Source of the DNA: Orychophragmus violaceus
Taxonomy: Eukaryota; Streptophyta; Magnoliopsida; Brassicales; Brassicaceae
Length of the DNA stretch: 64,000 nt
Reading direction: 5' to 3'
Assembly (NCBI GenBank): GCA_030180135.1
Contig: CM058230.1
Coordinates: forward strand, 10,479,082 to 10,543,081
Shown here one piece after another: positions 1 through 12,216 of this stretch. How positions within the stretch are numbered: position 1 is the first letter of the stretch; each line of letters starts with the position of its first letter. A program made the translations under genes and the position numbers. The notes under the pieces were generated by a model that saw only the letters and a program-made list of their open reading frames with translations, was not told the origin of the DNA and ran no database searches.

Positions 1-3000
1 TGAAAAAACCTGCAAGTTCACCATTCACCTGAACCGAGAAAGAAGCAGTAGCAATGAAAAGTCTTATACATTTAACAAATGTGGGAGGAAAATTCATAAC
101 CGATAATACACTGAGAAGAAAGTTCCATTGGGCAGAATCAAAGGCTTTTGATATCAATCTGCATCGCACATCTTGGAGAAATAGAGTCCTTATGGTAATC
201 CTTCACCAATTTCGTAGCAAGCAGTACATTCTTTACTAACAACATGTCTTTCATGAAAGCAGATTGATTCCAAGTTATAAACTTCGGGAGCATACCTTTG
301 ATTTTGTTGGCTAAAATCTTGTAAATCACCTTGTAAAGGACATTGCAAAGAGAGATAGGCCGGTAGTCTTTCATCTACGATGCATCGTCCTTCTTAGGGA
401 TGAGGGCTAAGATCGTAGTATTGATTCCTTTGGGAAGAAAACCTTTTAGAAAGAAGGATTGGATAGCTACCGTGAAGTCTTTTCCCACAATGGGCCATGT
501 AGACTTAAAGAACTCGCTACTATATCCATCCGGTCCTGGAACCTTGTTGTTGGGCATCTTGAATAAAACTTCTCTCACTTCTTCTTCTGATACCGGTATT
601 ACAAGCTGCTCCTGATCACTCTCACTGCATCTGAATATCATTAGATCTCGCAACTCCTCTATAGAAATACCTTTAAAGTCTTGAGGAATGAAAGCCAATA
701 ACTTGTGAAAAAACCTCTCGACTTCGTTCTTAATACCATCAGATGTGGTTATCACCTCCCCTGAAGGAACTTTGATTTCACGGATAGCATTTCTTTTTTC
801 TCTCAACTTTGCAGCATTATGAAAAACCTTGTTGTTCCCATCCACTACTTTCAACCAATGTAATTTTGATCTCTGCTTGAGAAACTTTTCCTCAATTTCA
901 CTTATCCTTTGCCATCTATTTAAAGCTCTAACTTTCGCTTTAATATTCTCGGATGAAGGAGTAACCAAGGGTTTCTCCTGCAGCTCACATAGATTCTGAT
1001 ACGCTTGCTTTGATCTCTTACAAGGATCTCCCAGCTTCTCCTTACTCAGAACTCTCAACGGATTTTTAAGGATTTTGAGACATTTGGCGAACGAAACTGA
1101 GCCGAGGTAGAGTGAAACAATGGCTCATTAACCTTCCAGTGATCATCAATAAGCGGTATGAACTCAGGCATAGTGATGGTCACATTAGTAAATTTAAATG
1201 GCCTTCTTCTTCGATTATCCTCTACGTCCAAGTAAAAAAGACACTGTAAGTGATCCGAGCACCCTCCAGCCTCGAAAACACTATAAGATCTCGTATATTG
1301 GTTAGCCATACGTCGTTGATGAGCATCCTATCCAATTTCTTGCATATTAAGCCATCCACTCTTTAATTACACCAAGTCAGACGTGGACCATTGTATCCCA
1401 TATCCGAGAGCTTGCAACATCTAGCTACGTCTTCGAAATCTCGCATACCCGTCATTGGGGCTGAATCAATTCCAAAACGAGAGTGTTCATCTCCATAAAG
1501 TATCTCGTTAAAATCCCTCATGACAGCCCAAGTTTTCCCACGAAATAAGGGTGAATCCTGATGACATTTGATATCAGCCCAAAGTTGCCTTCTATCTTCC
1601 ATAACATTTCACCATAAACAAAACTGCAAAAAAATCCTATGTTTGCCCCTCCAATAGAACTGAGACAGTGATCAGCTGACCGCTTCTAAAAACATGAGTC
1701 AATCTAACTCGAGGGTCCCAGACCACCCACAACCTACCTTTGCGATTAACATCATAATTCTCCAACAATGACCATCTTGTAAACACTTCTTCAAAAATCC
1801 TACTCGCCCTTCTTTCCTTAACTCTTGTTTCAATAATGCAACCAAACATCAGAGACTTGTTCTTAATCCAATTACGGACAACCGTTTGCTTAGATGATTT
1901 ATTGAAACCTCTTATATTCCAGAAAAACCCCGTCATTGAGAAGATTTTCGAGTACCTATTCTATTTGTATTGCCTGCTTTCTCCTTAGGCTCCCCTTCAT
2001 TTAGAAACTTATGATTTTTCTTTGAGTCTCGAGGTAAGTGAAGCCTCGTGCTCTTTTCACCTTCTGTTTCAGTATCCCCTCTTAATATATTCTGAGCCAA
2101 AGTAGAAACGTATCCACTGACATTGCAGTCTCCTCTTCCTCTTGATCCTTAAAACCATTCTCTTTTAGATTGGCTAGCGCAAAATATCTAGATGGAGAGG
2201 TGATTCCCTCATTTCCAGTTTCCATATTGATTTGAACCATACTTCGACCCTGTTTTGAGGGAGATACATGAATCCATTTCTCCTGAATCTGACCTTCCTC
2301 TAAATCATCCTCTTTTGCAGGGGCTCTATCCTCAATTTTCACTTGTACGTTTTTGATGTTAGTTGCCACTTTCACCACCTCTTCCAAGTTTCCTTCATTG
2401 CTTAATGTTTCCACATCAGCCTCCTCCGCCTCCCTTCTTTCATCCATCGCAGACCTGATTTCCACTCCACCCTTATTGTATTCACCCTCATTTCTGATTT
2501 TCTCAGCAACAGCCTTTCTCCTTAGAATTTTTACTGGATTTTATTTGTTTCTAGTTTGCAACACAAATTTCATTAGTATGTCCCCATTTCTCACAAGTCA
2601 TGCATCTTTGAGGCAACCATGGATAGGAGAATTTTATCGCAATTGATTTAACATTCTTCTTAAAATTAATTAACTTTGACAATTCCTTCGATAGATCAGC
2701 AATGACAAACACCTTTGCTTTCTCCAAATCCTTACAAGCATCAGTGTCTGGATGCAAACGATCAGGCTCACTAACAGTACTTGTAATGAAACTAAGACCT
2801 TCCCAAGAATACATGTTGAGTGGGAAATTTTTAAGGTGCACCAAGAGCGGTATCGATTTCACCTCCGTAGGTGATTCCTCCTCTGTCATTGGTGTCCATT
2901 TCTTAACGATCATTGGCACACCAGCAAGATTCCATATTCCCCGTCGAATAATTCTAGCTCACAGTTGAGGATTTGATCCTCTAAACTTCATGGTCTTTGA

Positions 3001-3335
3001 GTCGACCGCATATACATCCACACGTTCTGAGCTACCACTTTGCACCCAAATCCGATTTACTATATATAAGGTGAATCTTTGCGATGTGCGGAGCGGATGA
3101 TAGGAACTTACCAATCAGAAAATCTTCCCATATAGGGCTTGCGTTATTGATGACTTCATATGGAATCTCTATTGAGCATTGACCCTCATTGCTCGATATC
3201 TCAACATCATATTTTTTTCATAATTTGCTTGTTTTGAACAACTCTCGCCCATGATTGCCCTGAATTCTAACCTATCGGACCACCATTTACCTGATTCACC
3301 TTCGCCGCCGCCGGAGAAAGAGGCGGCGACATCAT
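1..3335 (-). pseudogene. Non-LTR retrotransposon (plant L1-type LINE), decayed, cut by window start
   Basis: Reading the minus strand from an ATG at 3335, the order is a gag-like DUF4283 region (about 3200-2560) ending in a zinc knuckle of spacing CX2CX4HX4C (near 2560), a basic/acidic linker (2465-2082), an apurinic-type endonuclease (1936-1055, with the SDH motif near 1270), and the start of a reverse transcriptase (1058-1) with the conserved DYRPISLCN block near 360. Known family biology: target-primed retrotransposition in the nucleus. The copy is dead. Several frame changes separate the endonuclease pieces, several stops lie in the gag-like part, and an in-frame TAG at 375-377 sits just before the reverse transcriptase core. 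The 3' half lies outside the window, so target-site duplications cannot be checked. Confidence 0.9.
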
Positions 3336-3570
3336 GGTTTCACGACTTAAAATCAGAAAGCCCTAATCGCCCAATCGCTTGTCTTGCATAAAGTTCGTTA
3401 TGCAAAACAAACTAAATGATCTTTCAGATTAGATTGAATAAAATATACATTCGAAGATAAAAATTTGAAAAATGTAAGTAAAATAACTAAGTTATATGAA
3501 TAGCAATATAAAAAGCAAAAACATTTAGCAAAATTTTAGAAAAAATTATTATATAAGTGAATATACAAAA

Positions 3571-3607
<37 letters not shown>

Positions 3608-3801
3608 TAGAGAAATGTGAAGTTTAGATGTAGAACACAGAAAATAATTAAAAACATTTTATGATACAAACAAACGATGATAAATATATTAAGTGGGCCA
3701 ACAATTTTTTTATCATAAATACGATACAAAATTCAAAAATAGAACAAAACTCTTATAACAAAAACATCTACTTAAGTTATATAGTATATCTTAAGTATGA
3801 A
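3336..3801. other. AT-rich spacer between LINE and Helitron
   Basis: The first ~90 bp probably belong to the LINE 5' UTR. The remainder is AT-rich with no coding potential that I can support. Confidence 0.5.
3574..3600. repeat. (AT)n microsatellite
   Basis: An uninterrupted AT dinucleotide run of about 13 units lies in the AT-rich spacer. Confidence 0.95.
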
Positions 3802-4981
3802 CTAGATTTCGATCTGCGCTTAGAAAGCGCGGATTTATTTTCTTTATAAATTTTAATTTTTGTTTATTTTGTTCATAGTATTTAGATTTTTAATTATGTA
3901 ATCTAATTTTGATTATAATTGTTTAACCCGTACTTTAAAAAGTGAGTTAATAATTTAGACTATTTAAAAATGAATTATGTATTATTTGGGAAGAGATATT
4001 AAAATAATGATTTTGCATTATATATTTTAAACCGTGTTGTATCGTAAGATCATGGTTTGAAAAAAAAAATATATATATGTGTGTGTGTGAAAAAACCATT
4101 GTTAAAGTTATGTGGTAGAAGTTTAATTTTATTGCATTTATCTAAAATATTATTTTATAAAATAATAGATAATTATAAAAAAATATTATGTTTTATATTC
4201 AATAATTAAATATTTACGAAAGTATCAACAAAACAATCCGTTTTATATATATTTAACATATTTTGTAGTGGTATATATAATTTCAAATTTGATTGAACAA
4301 CCCGTTAAAAACTGCATTCAAACATAAAGTATAATTTGACGGCTCAAATATTTGAATAATATAAGTATGGAATAATTTTAATATTTTATTAAGTTTAAAA
4401 TATATCTACTGTAATTATTTAATATATATATATAATTCATGCGAAGATTTTTTTTAGAAAATTATAATCGAAATTGGCTAATTTATTTTTCAACCCATTC
4501 AATGATTTAAATATTTTGCAATTTGATGGAAGAACCCGCTAAAAAGTGCAATCGTAAAAACATCAACATGTATATATATTTTTTTTTGAAACAAAGATAA
4601 ATTAAAGAAGATATTAGAATATATTATAAATATATTTTGAATTAAATCATAAATTATAGAATATTAACTTATATATACAAAAGTAGTTGATATATAAGTT
4701 ATTTAATTGTATTTATCAATTGATTTAATAGTTTAATGATTGTATATATATTTGTTTCAATTTTAATTAATTAAAAAAATATGACTCATTATATTTTGGT
4801 TGTTTGGCTACATGTTTAATAATTATTTGTTTGGAAACATGGATTGTAGAGATAATGTTATATTCCCTAATTACCCTTAATGAAATTTAATTAAATCATT
4901 AATGTGCAATGGCACAAATTGTAAATAACACATGCCCCAAAGGTTAGTTTCCTAACCACTCTAATTTTTTAATAGTATTGA
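3802..4981 (-). mobile_element. Non-autonomous Helitron
   Basis: On the minus strand the element starts at 4981 with a TC followed by the AATACTATTAAAA type of 5' terminus seen in Brassicaceae Helitrons. It ends at 3802 with CTAG, preceded by a hairpin whose arms (about 3811-3820 and 3824-3833) match at 9 of 10 positions. The flanking bases are A (5') and T (3'), as expected for A|T insertion without duplication. It has no Rep/helicase ORF, so it is non-autonomous. A diverged copy in the same orientation lies at about 49765-50836. Confidence 0.75.
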
Positions 4982-5944
4982 TGAATTACAAAATCTAAAT
5001 CATGTAACTTTCATATAAAAAACTAAAAATAGAAACATATAAAATAATTAAAAATTTATCATCAACGAAAGAGATGGAAAAACGAAACTAACAATATTGT
5101 ACTACGGTTATAAGCATAAGAATTGTATCGAGTAAAATAAAATAGATGAACATTATAAGCATTGTATCGAGTAAAATTTAAGTAATAGGAATGGTTAAGA
5201 AAACCAAAGTTTTGAAACCATATTTTTTTAGATTATGCATCGAGATTCTTAATTCTTATATTTATTAACTTTAATTTACTCGTCATAATTCATTTCGTTT
5301 CGTAACAAAAACAAACAAACAAATTAGCAAGGTTAAGATTTTTTTTTTTGGGTTAAGATTTGCCTTGTCCATTTTTTATGTTTGTACATTCATCTTACAT
5401 CGGATGAAGAATAGATAACTAACCTGATAAAAACCTTAATTTATATTTGATTGATGCTCCAAAGAAATAGGCATTCATAGAAACAGAACCTTTTTCTTTT
5501 TTTTTCAAAGCACAAGGGCATACATAATTTTTTCTTGCCAAACAAGTAACCGAACACACAAATTAATTGTTAGGAAAAGCATGTCATAACAAACGATGAA
5601 ACAAACAAAATGCGATGGGTTCCAACTCGCTTATGGAGTATGGTCTCAATGCTTTTTGACAAAGTAACTTTCATGGATAACAGAAAGTCCCTGAACCCTA
5701 TTGAGAAACACAATGAATTTAAAGGTGGAAAGTAAAATGAAAGAGAGAGAGTGGAAAAATAACTCAAAACCCATATCGACTGAACTGAATAGGCCGATAT
5801 AGGAAAGTTTGACAATGTAGATTTCATAAACTATTTTCTTTACTATTTTAATCATATCGTTCTTAGACGATTAGATATATAGGTTTCCATGAATCTACAA
5901 GGGAATCAAGACCTACTACAATAATACAGCATCAACAAGATTCT
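4982..5944. other. AT-rich intergenic DNA
   Basis: No gene, RNA or repeat that I can support. The short open frames at 5570-5855 have no recognisable domain. Confidence 0.5.
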
Positions 5945-6540
5945 TTAGTATAAATGATAACATGCTGCGTAAATGTTGACTGTAACTAGGCGATGTTGAA
6001 AGGAAAACAATGGGGTTTCCATACACCTCTCATACAACTCTACTTCACGGTCAATGATGTTGTACTCATTGTTCTGTAGTGTCTTCCTTGCCACTAAATC
6101 CAAAGAAAAGAGACAGTTAGTATTGCAGGTGAGGATCATGGAAATGGTAGATTTTAATCTTTAAACTCTGTTACTTTTAAGTCGACAAGAAATGAGGTCA
6201 AGATGTTTCCTTTGCCAGCTTTGTATGAATCATAATAATCCTCCCAGTCCCAGCAAATTCCTCAAGCGCTGGTAGTTTTTTGTCTTTATATTCATCAATC
6301 ATCTTACTGAAAAGGTCTCTCAGACATGATTTCTGCACAAATGACCAAAACGTCAGTATGAAAGAAAATAATTTACAAATAGAAGATCCTAAACAACTCG
6401 ATCTGTTACAAGATTCTTGTAATAATTTACGTTGGGATGTTTGAAATCGAGTCCGGCTAAAGAAAAGGTATGCAACAACAGAACCAATAGGGCCTGTATA
6501 GATATTTTCAGATGATTTGATGATATAAAACATAGTTTGA
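5945..6540 (-). other. Exon-like segments of unknown origin downstream of the PUS1-like gene
   Basis: Three stretches on the minus strand look like exons. A segment ending near 6430 stays open for about 60 codons and meets a GTAAAT donor. A segment from about 6332 to 6198 follows a TTTGTGCAG acceptor and encodes a lysine/glutamate-rich C-terminus ending in LAKETS and a stop. A third lies at about 6105-5945. I recognise no family. They could be the last exons of a decayed gene, a captured fragment, or the PUS1-like gene's 3' transcribed region. This is inference from splice-like signals only. Confidence 0.25.
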
Positions 6541-6863
6541 AGATGTCTTGTGAGCTAAAGGACCATCCAGGCGTAATCGAAAGGGTTTCCAGGCACAGAA
6601 ATAATCAAAACTTGTTTATTCGGCAATGTAATAATTAATAAGACAAACATTGAAGCTAAAAGGTCTACTAACACATGACTTTGAGTTTCCACCGTATATG
6701 GAAAACATAACTCAAGGTCACAGAAACAATCAACAATGTCGAGATCTAAAACAAATGAGGCATATCAGGTCACCTCAACTAGCTCACTAGTCCAGTTTGG
6801 ACCTACCGTTTAAGCTCGATGCTTCCACCTGAATCCATTGATCCACAGTAGGCGAGAGCGGCT

Positions 6864-8626
6864 TCACCCGGTTGCGTTCTCTTCCACTGTAATCCCCACT
6901 TCCATACTATTTTCTGCAGAGGGTTCATCATTTACCTTATTGACAATGATATGCTCTCCATCGCCATTACTGTTCTCTTTCACAGTAACTTTCTCTTCAT
7001 GGATCTTTTCTTCAGAGGCTGCACCGATCTTCTTATAGACAATGACTTCATCCGGTTTGTGTTCAGCAACACGTAGGTCTGGATAGTTTCTTTGGTTCAG
7101 CGAATGCAACCAAATCGCCACGATTCCATCTTTTTCTTCTGCTGAGCCAATATGAGAGTAAACATGCTTCCATTTGAATTCTTCAGCTACTTCTTTGTAT
7201 TCTTCCATTGACACCTCCTCATGAGTGCCTTTGAATCTTTTGTTATAAGATGTGAAGAAGCATTCATCAAGATATAGTCCGACTTCTGGCGCCATAGGTA
7301 CAACTATTCTCACATCCCTGGTATACAGTCGCAAATTCCAAAATCAGTTAGCCTCCAATTATATAAACAGGGAATTAGTGAAAACAAAATGAAAAGCTAA
7401 GCTTACTTCTTGAAAGCGGTTTGGATCACTGATTCAGGTGCATAGTTCCTCATGACTGCAACCGCAAGTCCAATCATTTTCCGGATCTGATGAAGCATGA
7501 AGCTCTGTCCAACAACTTCACACTTGACAAAGTCTTTTCCGTCAAGAGTAATCACAGTGTTTGCAGTGAAGGAAAGAATGTAGCGATTCGCAGCTGGGTC
7601 TGCTGCTTTCGTTCTGGTTGTGAAGTTGTGGAAGTTATGTGAACCAACATAATAGCTTAGGATTCTGTTAAACCTTTCCTTTTCCTTCTCTCCATAACAG
7701 AACATGCTCTCGCTCTTACTCATGTCTAAACCTTCCCCAATGTTCATCTCCTCCTTAGCCAAAGTGTCTGATTCTTTCATAACCTCTGTTTTAGAGCTCG
7801 AATCAAGGGTTTCCTCGGTCTTAACACGAGCAGGGTCATCAGCCCCGTCTGAGTTTAGGTTATCTTCTTCATTAGAGCTCAAAGTTTCACACTTGACCGC
7901 ATCAGAGTGGGTTGAAGAAAGGTCTGACTGAAGTGTATCATCACTAGTGTCTTTGCCCATAACACCAAGTGGGATCTTATAGCCTTTTTCAGAACACTCT
8001 ACACATTTCACATATTCGTATCCTGAATCCGTTCTAACCATCTCAGCTTCACTATGCGAGGATGGATCCAGGGCGAAAACCGGGATTAGATACACGTACC
8101 TCCTACGATCGCAGAACTTCTTGGAGCTAAACGAAGGCGCGACACGCTTGTAACCAAACACTCGAATCTGATCGGGAAGATTCGAGTTGAGCCGATCCAC
8201 AAATCCAGGCGGATCGACGTAGAAACGACCAGAAACCACCTGTCCCACCGCACTAACTCCCTTATCTGTGCGAGCGGATCGTGCCCATTCGTATTGTCTT
8301 GGTTTGTTCCGATCAGCCTCGGGTACGGCGCCGGCATGGAACAGAGCTTCTTCGAGCTCGCCTTCAATAGTTTTCGCGCCGGGATTCTTTTGCATTCCCT
8401 GATACCCTACCCCACAAAAAGCAAACACGATGGCTACTTTCCGGCGTCTGTATTTCGGAGGTCTACGCTCAGCGCCGCCGCTTCCGCCGGCTGCACCAGC
8501 CGACAAGGCTGTTTCATCGCCTGCGGTGGAAATCTTGAGCTTCTTCTTGTCTGGTTCTCGATCAGGAACCTCATCATCTTGGGGCAATTTCTCGATTTGG
8601 GGCTCCTGATTCTCCATTTTCACCAC
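6864..8626 (-). CDS. tRNA pseudouridine synthase, TruA/PUS1 family
   Basis: Two exons, complement(join(6864..7317,7407..8626)), give 557 residues. The intron has GTAAGC and CAG borders and keeps the frame. TruA/PUS1 enzymes isomerise uridine to pseudouridine in tRNA (and some other RNAs), in nucleus, cytosol or organelles. Visible family marks are the GVGYQGMQKNPGAKTIEGEL block (about residues 72-91), the catalytic RTDKGVSA motif with the nucleophile Asp121, the RRYVYLIP strand, the SHNFHNFT block and the C-terminal FFTSYN motif encoded by exon 2. The N-terminal ~60 residues are acidic/lysine-rich then Gly/Ala-rich and look disordered; a ~110-residue acidic insert lies between the two catalytic-domain halves, as in plant homologues. 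A second ATG at codon 4 is an equally possible start. It corresponds to Arabidopsis At1g20370 by neighbourhood (from memory). Confidence 0.93.
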
Positions 8627-8729
8627 TAACAGTTTTTGTTCTATGATGGTTTAGTCATGTCCCCTCCCAGAACCCTAGACTAGAAGGCTTCTTTCGACAA
8701 CGTATTAGGTTCAGACCGCAGTTAATTAC

Positions 8730-8808
8730 TGGGCCTTGAAAGCTCTGTATCCTGATTGATATTGGCCCTTCAACTAATTTGCCACTTATTTGGGCCTATG
8801 AAGCCCAT
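8730..8808. promoter_or_regulatory. Site II-type (TGGGCY) elements upstream of the PUS1-like gene
   Basis: TGGGCC occurs at 8730-8735 and 8791-8796, and ATGGGC (complement) at 8803-8808, 100-180 bp upstream of the start codon. Clusters of such elements are typical of plant housekeeping and RNA/ribosome-related promoters; activity here is inferred. Confidence 0.45.
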
Positions 8809-8850
8809 TCTTTTTCAAACAATTGGCACCTAAGCTAATAGGTCCTAGTT

Positions 8851-9732
8851 ATTTTGTCAACAGTATTATACCATGAGCCAGGACCTTACAAACCGAATGG
8901 GCCGAAGCCTACAACAGATTCAAAAGACACGGGCCAATAAGCCCAAACTGATGTTAAAATCGACACATGTCGAATCCATCGAAATGTCGGACATGCAAGC
9001 AAAACACGCGTCATTCATCAAAGCTTCGCCGGAGACAGCTGGTCTCCGTGGAGAAGAACGGCGACGAGCGACGCCGGACCAAATCGTTGCAGCAACCATA
9101 CACCATCCGGCGATCAATTGCTTCCAGAAACCACCGCGAAACCTCCTGCATCCATAGAAAACATAACCCCAACTTTGCTGGAACCAGCCAAGGCCGAGGA
9201 GACGCAAACGCCGATGCGGTTAAAAAACCCATCAATCGCCACCATGCGCTTGTCCTCTAAAGCGGTGGACGCCGGCGATATTAATCCTAGTGAGATGGTA
9301 GCCCAGAGACGAAGAGGAGACATCTCAGGAGAAACGGTGGAGGGAAAGAAGGGAAGCATGATCGGAATCGAAAACCAAAGAAACCGGATACAACCGGTAG
9401 AGTCCGATGAATCGGAGATAGTCAGCCAGCCATGGATACAACACCGGAATTATTAGATCAATCGGAGAAAGGCCGATTGAAGCAGAGCAAACGAAAGCCG
9501 ATCCAACACAAAAAAAAAGACAAATCATGATCGGCCAAGAACACAAACCCGATGGGGAAAAAAGATTGAGATCTCAAAAGGATAACAAAAAAGGGACAGA
9601 GAACCAATCAGAAAAAACCCCACGCGAATATTTACAGTCCGGAGCAAATCGAAAGCAAAATCCGATGAACCGGAAATTTCCTCTCTCTCTCTGAAAGATA
9701 AGTGTGAGAAAAGAGAGAGAGAAAAACCTTTT
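8851..9732. mobile_element. 882-bp retroposon-like insertion with 15-bp target-site duplication
   Basis: The 15 bases TAATAGGTCCTAGTT occur at 8836-8850 and again at 9733-9747, exactly bounding the segment. It is much less AT-rich than its flanks, starts on the minus strand with a CT-rich tract (9670-9730) and has no ORF longer than about 110 codons. A long duplication points to target-primed insertion. Size and organisation recall the Sadhu retroposon class of Arabidopsis, but I cannot confirm the family. A clear poly(A) end is not visible. Confidence 0.65.
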
Positions 9733-10042
9733 TAATAGGTCCTAGTTTGTCACCCATTTTTGAGCAACATTGATTTTCGTTATTTTTTTTATTCTAAATC
9801 TAAACTCTTCTTTGCAAGTAGGATTTATAACTGACAATTATTTGTGGAGGTGATTTTTGCACTTTTCATACATATCACTGCATCATATGGGGGCCAGCCC
9901 TGACTGAACCAATGGAAACTTGTTGGCCGTTTTTGTTTAAAAGTTTTCACTTACATACATCATAAAACTTCAAGAATTTTAGGTTAAAAAAACATTAGGT
10001 CCTCCAAACTTCGAATAATGTTTATCTACTCTACTATATACC

Positions 10043-10609
10043 TCTGTTCTAAAACTCGGCGACTAGAGCCGTAAACTCGCCGAAAAATCGCAATTCGGGC
10101 ACCAGCCACGGCGATTTGAGGGTATTCGGGTAAAAACTCGGCGGATTTGAAATATCTCAATTTTATGCTTTTTGAACTATGAAATCGAAGTTTCTTTAGT
10201 GTATCTAACGATTTTGGTTATTATTACAAAGAAAAACGAAAAAAAAAACTGTGAGAAAAACGTTAAAAAGGTAGCCGTTGCAGTTTTTAGGTTAAGGTCG
10301 CACATGGACAGAGTAGAAGACGATAAGAAAATGTCGTTTTTGCCCTTCATTAATGTTTTAAAGAAAAATAAGTCAAAATGCAGCTAGCGAGACTCGACCC
10401 GGATGAGAAACACGTTAAGTAAATACACCAACCACTATGATACGAAGGTTCTTACGTTTTGTTCACACAAATTAATATATATACATATAAAACATATATA
10501 AAATTTTAAAATTTCGCCCCGCATATATCCCGCTTAATCTTCGATTTTTTGTAAATTCGCTAGGTCCATAACAGCCGCGCGTACAGCGCCTAACGAATTT
10601 CCGAACAAA
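10043..10609. mobile_element. Mutator-type MITE with 9-bp target-site duplication
   Basis: ACTATATAC at 10033-10041 is repeated at 10610-10618. The ends form imperfect inverted repeats (12 of the first 16 bases from 10043 match the reverse complement from 10609). A 9-bp duplication is the signature of Mutator-like transposition. No transposase is present. Inside, on the minus strand, lie sequences close to pol III box A (10432-10442) and box B (10391-10399), 33 bp apart, as in tRNA-derived repeats. Confidence 0.65.
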
Positions 10610-10849
10610 ACTATATACTGACACTCGCTAAACCATATACAATTTAAAAACGAAAGCATAAGCAGGAGTGAGTGAAGGATACCAAAAAGTAAGTGATGTG
10701 AATATTACATAGTCATGGGACTTCATGATTCATGTTTTGAATTATATAACAAAAAGCCGATCTTTTTGTGACATCATATCAATTGACGTTCGACCCAACC
10801 CAACACTGTCTTTTCCATTCTTTATCTTCTTCGTTTTCTCATGTTTATT

Positions 10850-11829
10850 ATTATTTTTTTTGTTGGTGAAGTTTAAACTTATATTACCAAATAAAAAGTT
10901 ATGTACATATAGTTTTTCTTAACATTAACCATATATTTTCACACTAAAGTAAATGCATATCATTCCACAGTTTGAACTTACTTTCCAATCGTCGTGTAGA
11001 TTTGTCGATCAAAAGCCCTTGATTCAAACCACTTCTGTAGGAGCAGATATGTCCTTGGATTTTCACCATAATTCAATGATTTAATTCTGTTTTTCACCGT
11101 GCGATTTACTTGACTGACCAACACCGTTACCGGGGAAGAAGTTCTTTGGTGGATTCGACCATTCCTTTCTCGCCAAATCATGTAGATTATTATTTGCAAA
11201 GTTAGCCGAATCAAAATGACACTTAACCGTTCAAAACGACGTGAGAGAAGTATGTTGATTGTTTCCATCCAACCTGGATTTGCTGGACCTCCTAATAAGT
11301 TTCCACAAACATCTATCCACACCGTGAAGGAATAAGGACAAATGAAGTAGAGGTGATCCCTTGTTTCATTTTTTTCTCCACATAACATACATTGTTGATT
11401 TATACCCCATAGCCGCATCCTGTCTCTTGTTGATAGTCGGTTCTTGAAGGTTAGCCACTCTATAAAAGCATATTTTGGTACTCCTTGTGAGAACCATACC
11501 AGCTTTGCTCAAGGAATATTCTCTCGATTAGACCGAACCTGGTTCCATGTCGCCTTTGTTGAGAAGTTTGGCATGTACTTTTCATTGTCATGTTTCCATA
11601 GCAAGACATCTTCCCCAGCATGTGGCGATGGCGGTGTAGTCTGAAGAATCATCTCCCTTATTTCTGTCGCCCTCGGAGACCTTGTTACCCTTAATCGCCA
11701 CTCCTCATCTTGAACAGTGTCACAAAGCCTTGCCCATTTCCTAACGCCCAACTGCCTTGTACCCGTCTCGTCTAACTTGTCAGAAAGTTTACCCACAGGC
11801 AACCATGGGTCTGACCAGATGAGAATGGA
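10850..11829 (-). pseudogene. 5'-truncated LINE copy with reverse-transcriptase zinc-binding region
   Basis: TTCTCATGTTTATT is duplicated at 10836-10849 and 11830-11843. The lower-coordinate end carries an A-rich tail on the minus strand (10850-10861), so the element lies on the minus strand and is a typical 5'-truncated insertion of 980 bp. It encodes the C-terminal part of a plant LINE protein, including the zf-RVT Cys/His motif (CMLCGEKNETRDHLYFICP, about 11393-11337). One in-frame TGA (11509-11511) interrupts an otherwise continuous frame from 11802 to 10978. Confidence 0.88.
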
Positions 11830-11843
11830 TTCTCATGTTTATT

Positions 11844-12213
11844 TCTACATTCGTTATTATATATCTTTTATTTAAAACTGTATTTTTAATATTAATTTGG
11901 ATAGAAAAATGTCAATCAATAATCGGCAACGGCATAAAGAACAAATTATTAATTAAATACCTTCAGCATCACGTGAAATGCTGCTCTAAAAGATTTTTAA
12001 TCATGGAATCTCTTCATTTTTTTTGAACTTTTAATCATGGAATCTCACGTAATTCTTCCCAATAAAAAAGGGAATTTCAACTTAATAAAAGATTTTCATG
12101 CTAACCATACGAAAGTAAATAATTTTGGGAGTAAATATTCATTTTTAATAAGCATACCAACTTTGGGAAAATGGTTTTTTGTAGCTAGGTTTATTTGTAT
12201 CTACTATATTATA
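11844..12213. other. AT-rich spacer
   Basis: I see no supported feature between the LINE duplication and the MITE. Confidence 0.5.
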
Positions 12214-12216
12214 TAA

